Shown here piece by piece: positions 63,002 through 64,000 of a stretch of 64,000 bases of DNA. The notes below the pieces were generated by a model that did no database searches, was not told where the DNA came from, and worked only from the letters and a program-made list of their open reading frames with translations. The stretch lies in contig NZ_BCUS01000006.1 of the NCBI RefSeq assembly GCF_001591345.1, forward strand, positions 35,784-99,783, read 5' to 3'. Position 1 is the stretch's first letter, and every line of letters begins with the position of its first letter. Origin of the DNA: Variovorax boronicumulans NBRC 103145 (GTDB taxonomy: Bacteria > Pseudomonadota > Gammaproteobacteria > Burkholderiales > Burkholderiaceae_C). The translations under genes were made by a program, and so were the position numbers.

Positions 63002-63544
63002 ATGACCAGCTTTGTCCACGTTGACCAACCCACCGAACATCCCGGCGTCCGTCGCGCCGAAATTCTCTTCGGCCAGATCCAGGCCGCCCGTGCCGGCGCC
63101 CATGGCGCCCGTCCGCTGATCGCCCTGTTCGTGCTGGCCCTCGCGGCCGCCGTGCTCGTGGTCGCCGACAAGATCGTCTCCAATTGGGACGAAGGCGCGC
63201 TGCTCGCCGCATGGACTGTGTTCTGCGTCGCCGCCATCGCCTTGTTCGCGCTCTTCGTCGGCTCGGTCCGCAAGAGCAGCCTGGCCACCCTGTGGCGCGA
63301 AGCTGCTGAGCGCCGTGCACAAGCGCGTGCAGACGCCCGCTTCCTGGCGACCGCCCAGAGCGACCCGCGCATCATGCAAGAGCTGCAAGCCGCAGTGTGG
63401 CGCCAGCAGTCGGACGACGTCGTGTCGGTTGAGGCCGTCGCCAAGGTCGACGCCTTGGCCCGCATGAACCGTCGTTCGCAAGAAGTGCGCATGCCCACGC
63501 TGTACGAAGCGATGCGCCGCATGAACAGCTCGCGCTATTACTAA
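63002..63544 (+). CDS. Small membrane protein of 180 residues, unknown function
   Basis: The product has a hydrophilic start, two membrane helices (about residues 39-57 and 68-87) and a charged cytoplasmic C-terminal half with predicted coiled-coil character (A-E-R-R-A-Q-A-R-A-D-A-R). AGGAGG precedes the ATG at 63002, a strong ribosome site. A strong terminator follows, so it is a monocistronic, probably well-expressed gene. No family is recognised. Confidence 0.8.
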   Translation: MTSFVHVDQPTEHPGVRRAEILFGQIQAARAGAHGARPLIALFVLALAAAVLVVADKIVSNWDEGALLAAWTVFCVAAIALFALFVGSVRKSSLATLWREAAERRAQARADARFLATAQSDPRIMQELQAAVWRQQSDDVVSVEAVAKVDALARMNRRSQEVRMPTLYEAMRRMNSSRYY

Positions 63545-63595
63545 GCAAGGCTGGGCCGGGCGCTGAGTGGCCGGCTGTAGTTGAGTTGGTTCAAA

Positions 63596-63628
63596 GGCCC
63601 GTCGGACGTATGTCCGACGGGCCTTTTT
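63596..63628 (+). terminator. Strong intrinsic terminator
   Basis: A perfect 12-bp stem, GGCCCGTCGGAC against GTCCGACGGGCC with a GTAT loop, is followed by five T. It lies 51 bases after the stop of the membrane protein gene. Confidence 0.93.
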
Positions 63629-63964
63629 CATTGGGGGCGGAGCCGATGCAGGTTGGTGAATGTCTCTGCTGTCATAGAGGCGCTGCGGGAGTTGCTCAAT
63701 GGCGCCCTAGTTGGGGGAGCGTACGCCTCTATATATATAGGGGCGAATGGAGTCGCTCCTGGGGAGCGCAGTGAGATCAAGCGGTGCCTGAAGACGCGGC
63801 AAGCTGTGGAGCGGTCTCACTGCAAGATTCTTTTCATCTCGTGTTGGCTTCGGCACCCAAAATGACATACACTGACAGGCTTGGCTGCTGAATACCTCTG
63901 GTGTTTGAAGCGACCGGTGCTCTCAGGAGTGTTGGTTGTGAGTGGTGAAGAAAGTCTTCGAAAG
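63629..63964. other. Non-coding stretch before the right-hand promoter
   Basis: No supported gene is present; the short open frames lack ribosome sites and coding character. It holds an alternating AT run (TATATATATA near 63731-63740) and a 9-bp inverted repeat GCAGTGAGA/TCTCACTGC (63768-63776 and 63815-63823) enclosing 38 bases and followed by ATTCTTTTC, which might be a small structured RNA or its terminator. Confidence 0.5.
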
Positions 63965-63994
63965 TTGACGCGGTTTGAGAAAACAGTGCATAAT
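63965..63994 (+). promoter_or_regulatory. Strong sigma-70-like promoter at the right edge
   Basis: TTGACG and CATAAT are 18 bases apart in a locally AT-rich stretch, pointing out of the window. No gene follows inside the window. This type of promoter often precedes stable-RNA genes, which would lie just beyond the edge. Confidence 0.6.
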
Positions 63995-64000
63995 CGAAGG

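Noticed and set aside
63581..63865. 94-codon open frame in the right-hand tail
   Set aside because: It begins inside the terminator region, lacks a ribosome site and has no coding character.

Overview
The window is very GC-rich, densely coded DNA of Betaproteobacteria type. The many LysR regulators, ABC uptake systems and small catabolic operons suggest a Variovorax-like member of the Comamonadaceae (inferred from protein style and gene order, not from a marker gene). No rRNA, tRNA, CRISPR array, phage or intact insertion sequence was found. A strong-looking promoter ends the window and should drive something just beyond it.

Layout. (1) 1-4494, minus strand: an operon of a TetR regulator, a nitrate/sulfonate-type ABC importer with two permeases, and a cyclase-family hydrolase that runs off the left edge; two tandem operators separate it from a divergent acetoacetyl-CoA synthetase gene. 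(2) 6.6-11.6 kb: a YbaY-like lipoprotein, a membrane adenylate cyclase, a 2OG-Fe(II) oxygenase, a GFA-family protein and an AraC/GyrI-like regulator. (3) 11.6-13.0 kb: a two-gene toxin-antitoxin module (AbiEii-like nucleotidyltransferase plus XRE antitoxin) bracketed by 62-bp direct repeats; one repeat is the 3' end of the neighbouring lysR gene. (4) 13.0-17.4 kb: a LysR regulator divergent from glutaryl-CoA dehydrogenase and a CaiB-type CoA transferase (glutarate/lysine catabolism), a VOC protein and a CopD-like membrane protein. (5) 17.5-26.9 kb: LysR, a DUF3100 transporter, an M20 amidohydrolase, L-serine deaminase, an isocitrate lyase/PEP mutase-family enzyme, a uracil-DNA glycosylase, a large unknown protein, a DUF1127 protein and another LysR.

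(6) 26.9-38.6 kb, minus strand: an amide utilisation operon. It contains a five-gene urea/amide-type ABC importer, aliphatic amidase AmiE with its catalytic triad, an alpha/beta hydrolase, a MoxR/NorQ-type AAA+ ATPase with a NorD-type VWA partner, the amide sensor AmiC and the ANTAR antiterminator AmiR. The leader before the first gene holds an intrinsic terminator preceded by two small hairpins, the second sharing bases with the terminator stem. This is the layout expected for ANTAR-controlled antitermination. An inverted pair of 66-bp repeats lies between amiC and amiR.

(7) 38.7-50.2 kb: LysR with an SDR-type oxidoreductase, glutaminase, an EamA transporter, a BON protein, a flavin reductase, LysR with a divergent SdsA-type alkyl sulfatase, a fused SpmA/SpmB-like membrane protein and a phospholipase D-family lipoprotein. 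(8) 50.3-60.7 kb: a lone ABC binding protein, then an eight-gene minus-strand operon of a Rieske oxygenase, a glutamine-synthetase-like ligase, a [2Fe-2S] ferredoxin and a complete branched-chain-type ABC importer, with a divergent GntR regulator. It looks like an uncharacterised pathway for uptake, gamma-glutamylation and oxygenation of an amine. (9) 60.7-64.0 kb: a metallophosphoesterase, a 57-residue protein, LysR, a small membrane protein with a strong terminator, and a non-coding tail ending in the promoter.

The two best candidates for a new system are the Rieske/GS-like operon and the amide operon with its ANTAR leader. The repeat-flanked toxin-antitoxin module is the clearest sign of recent transfer.
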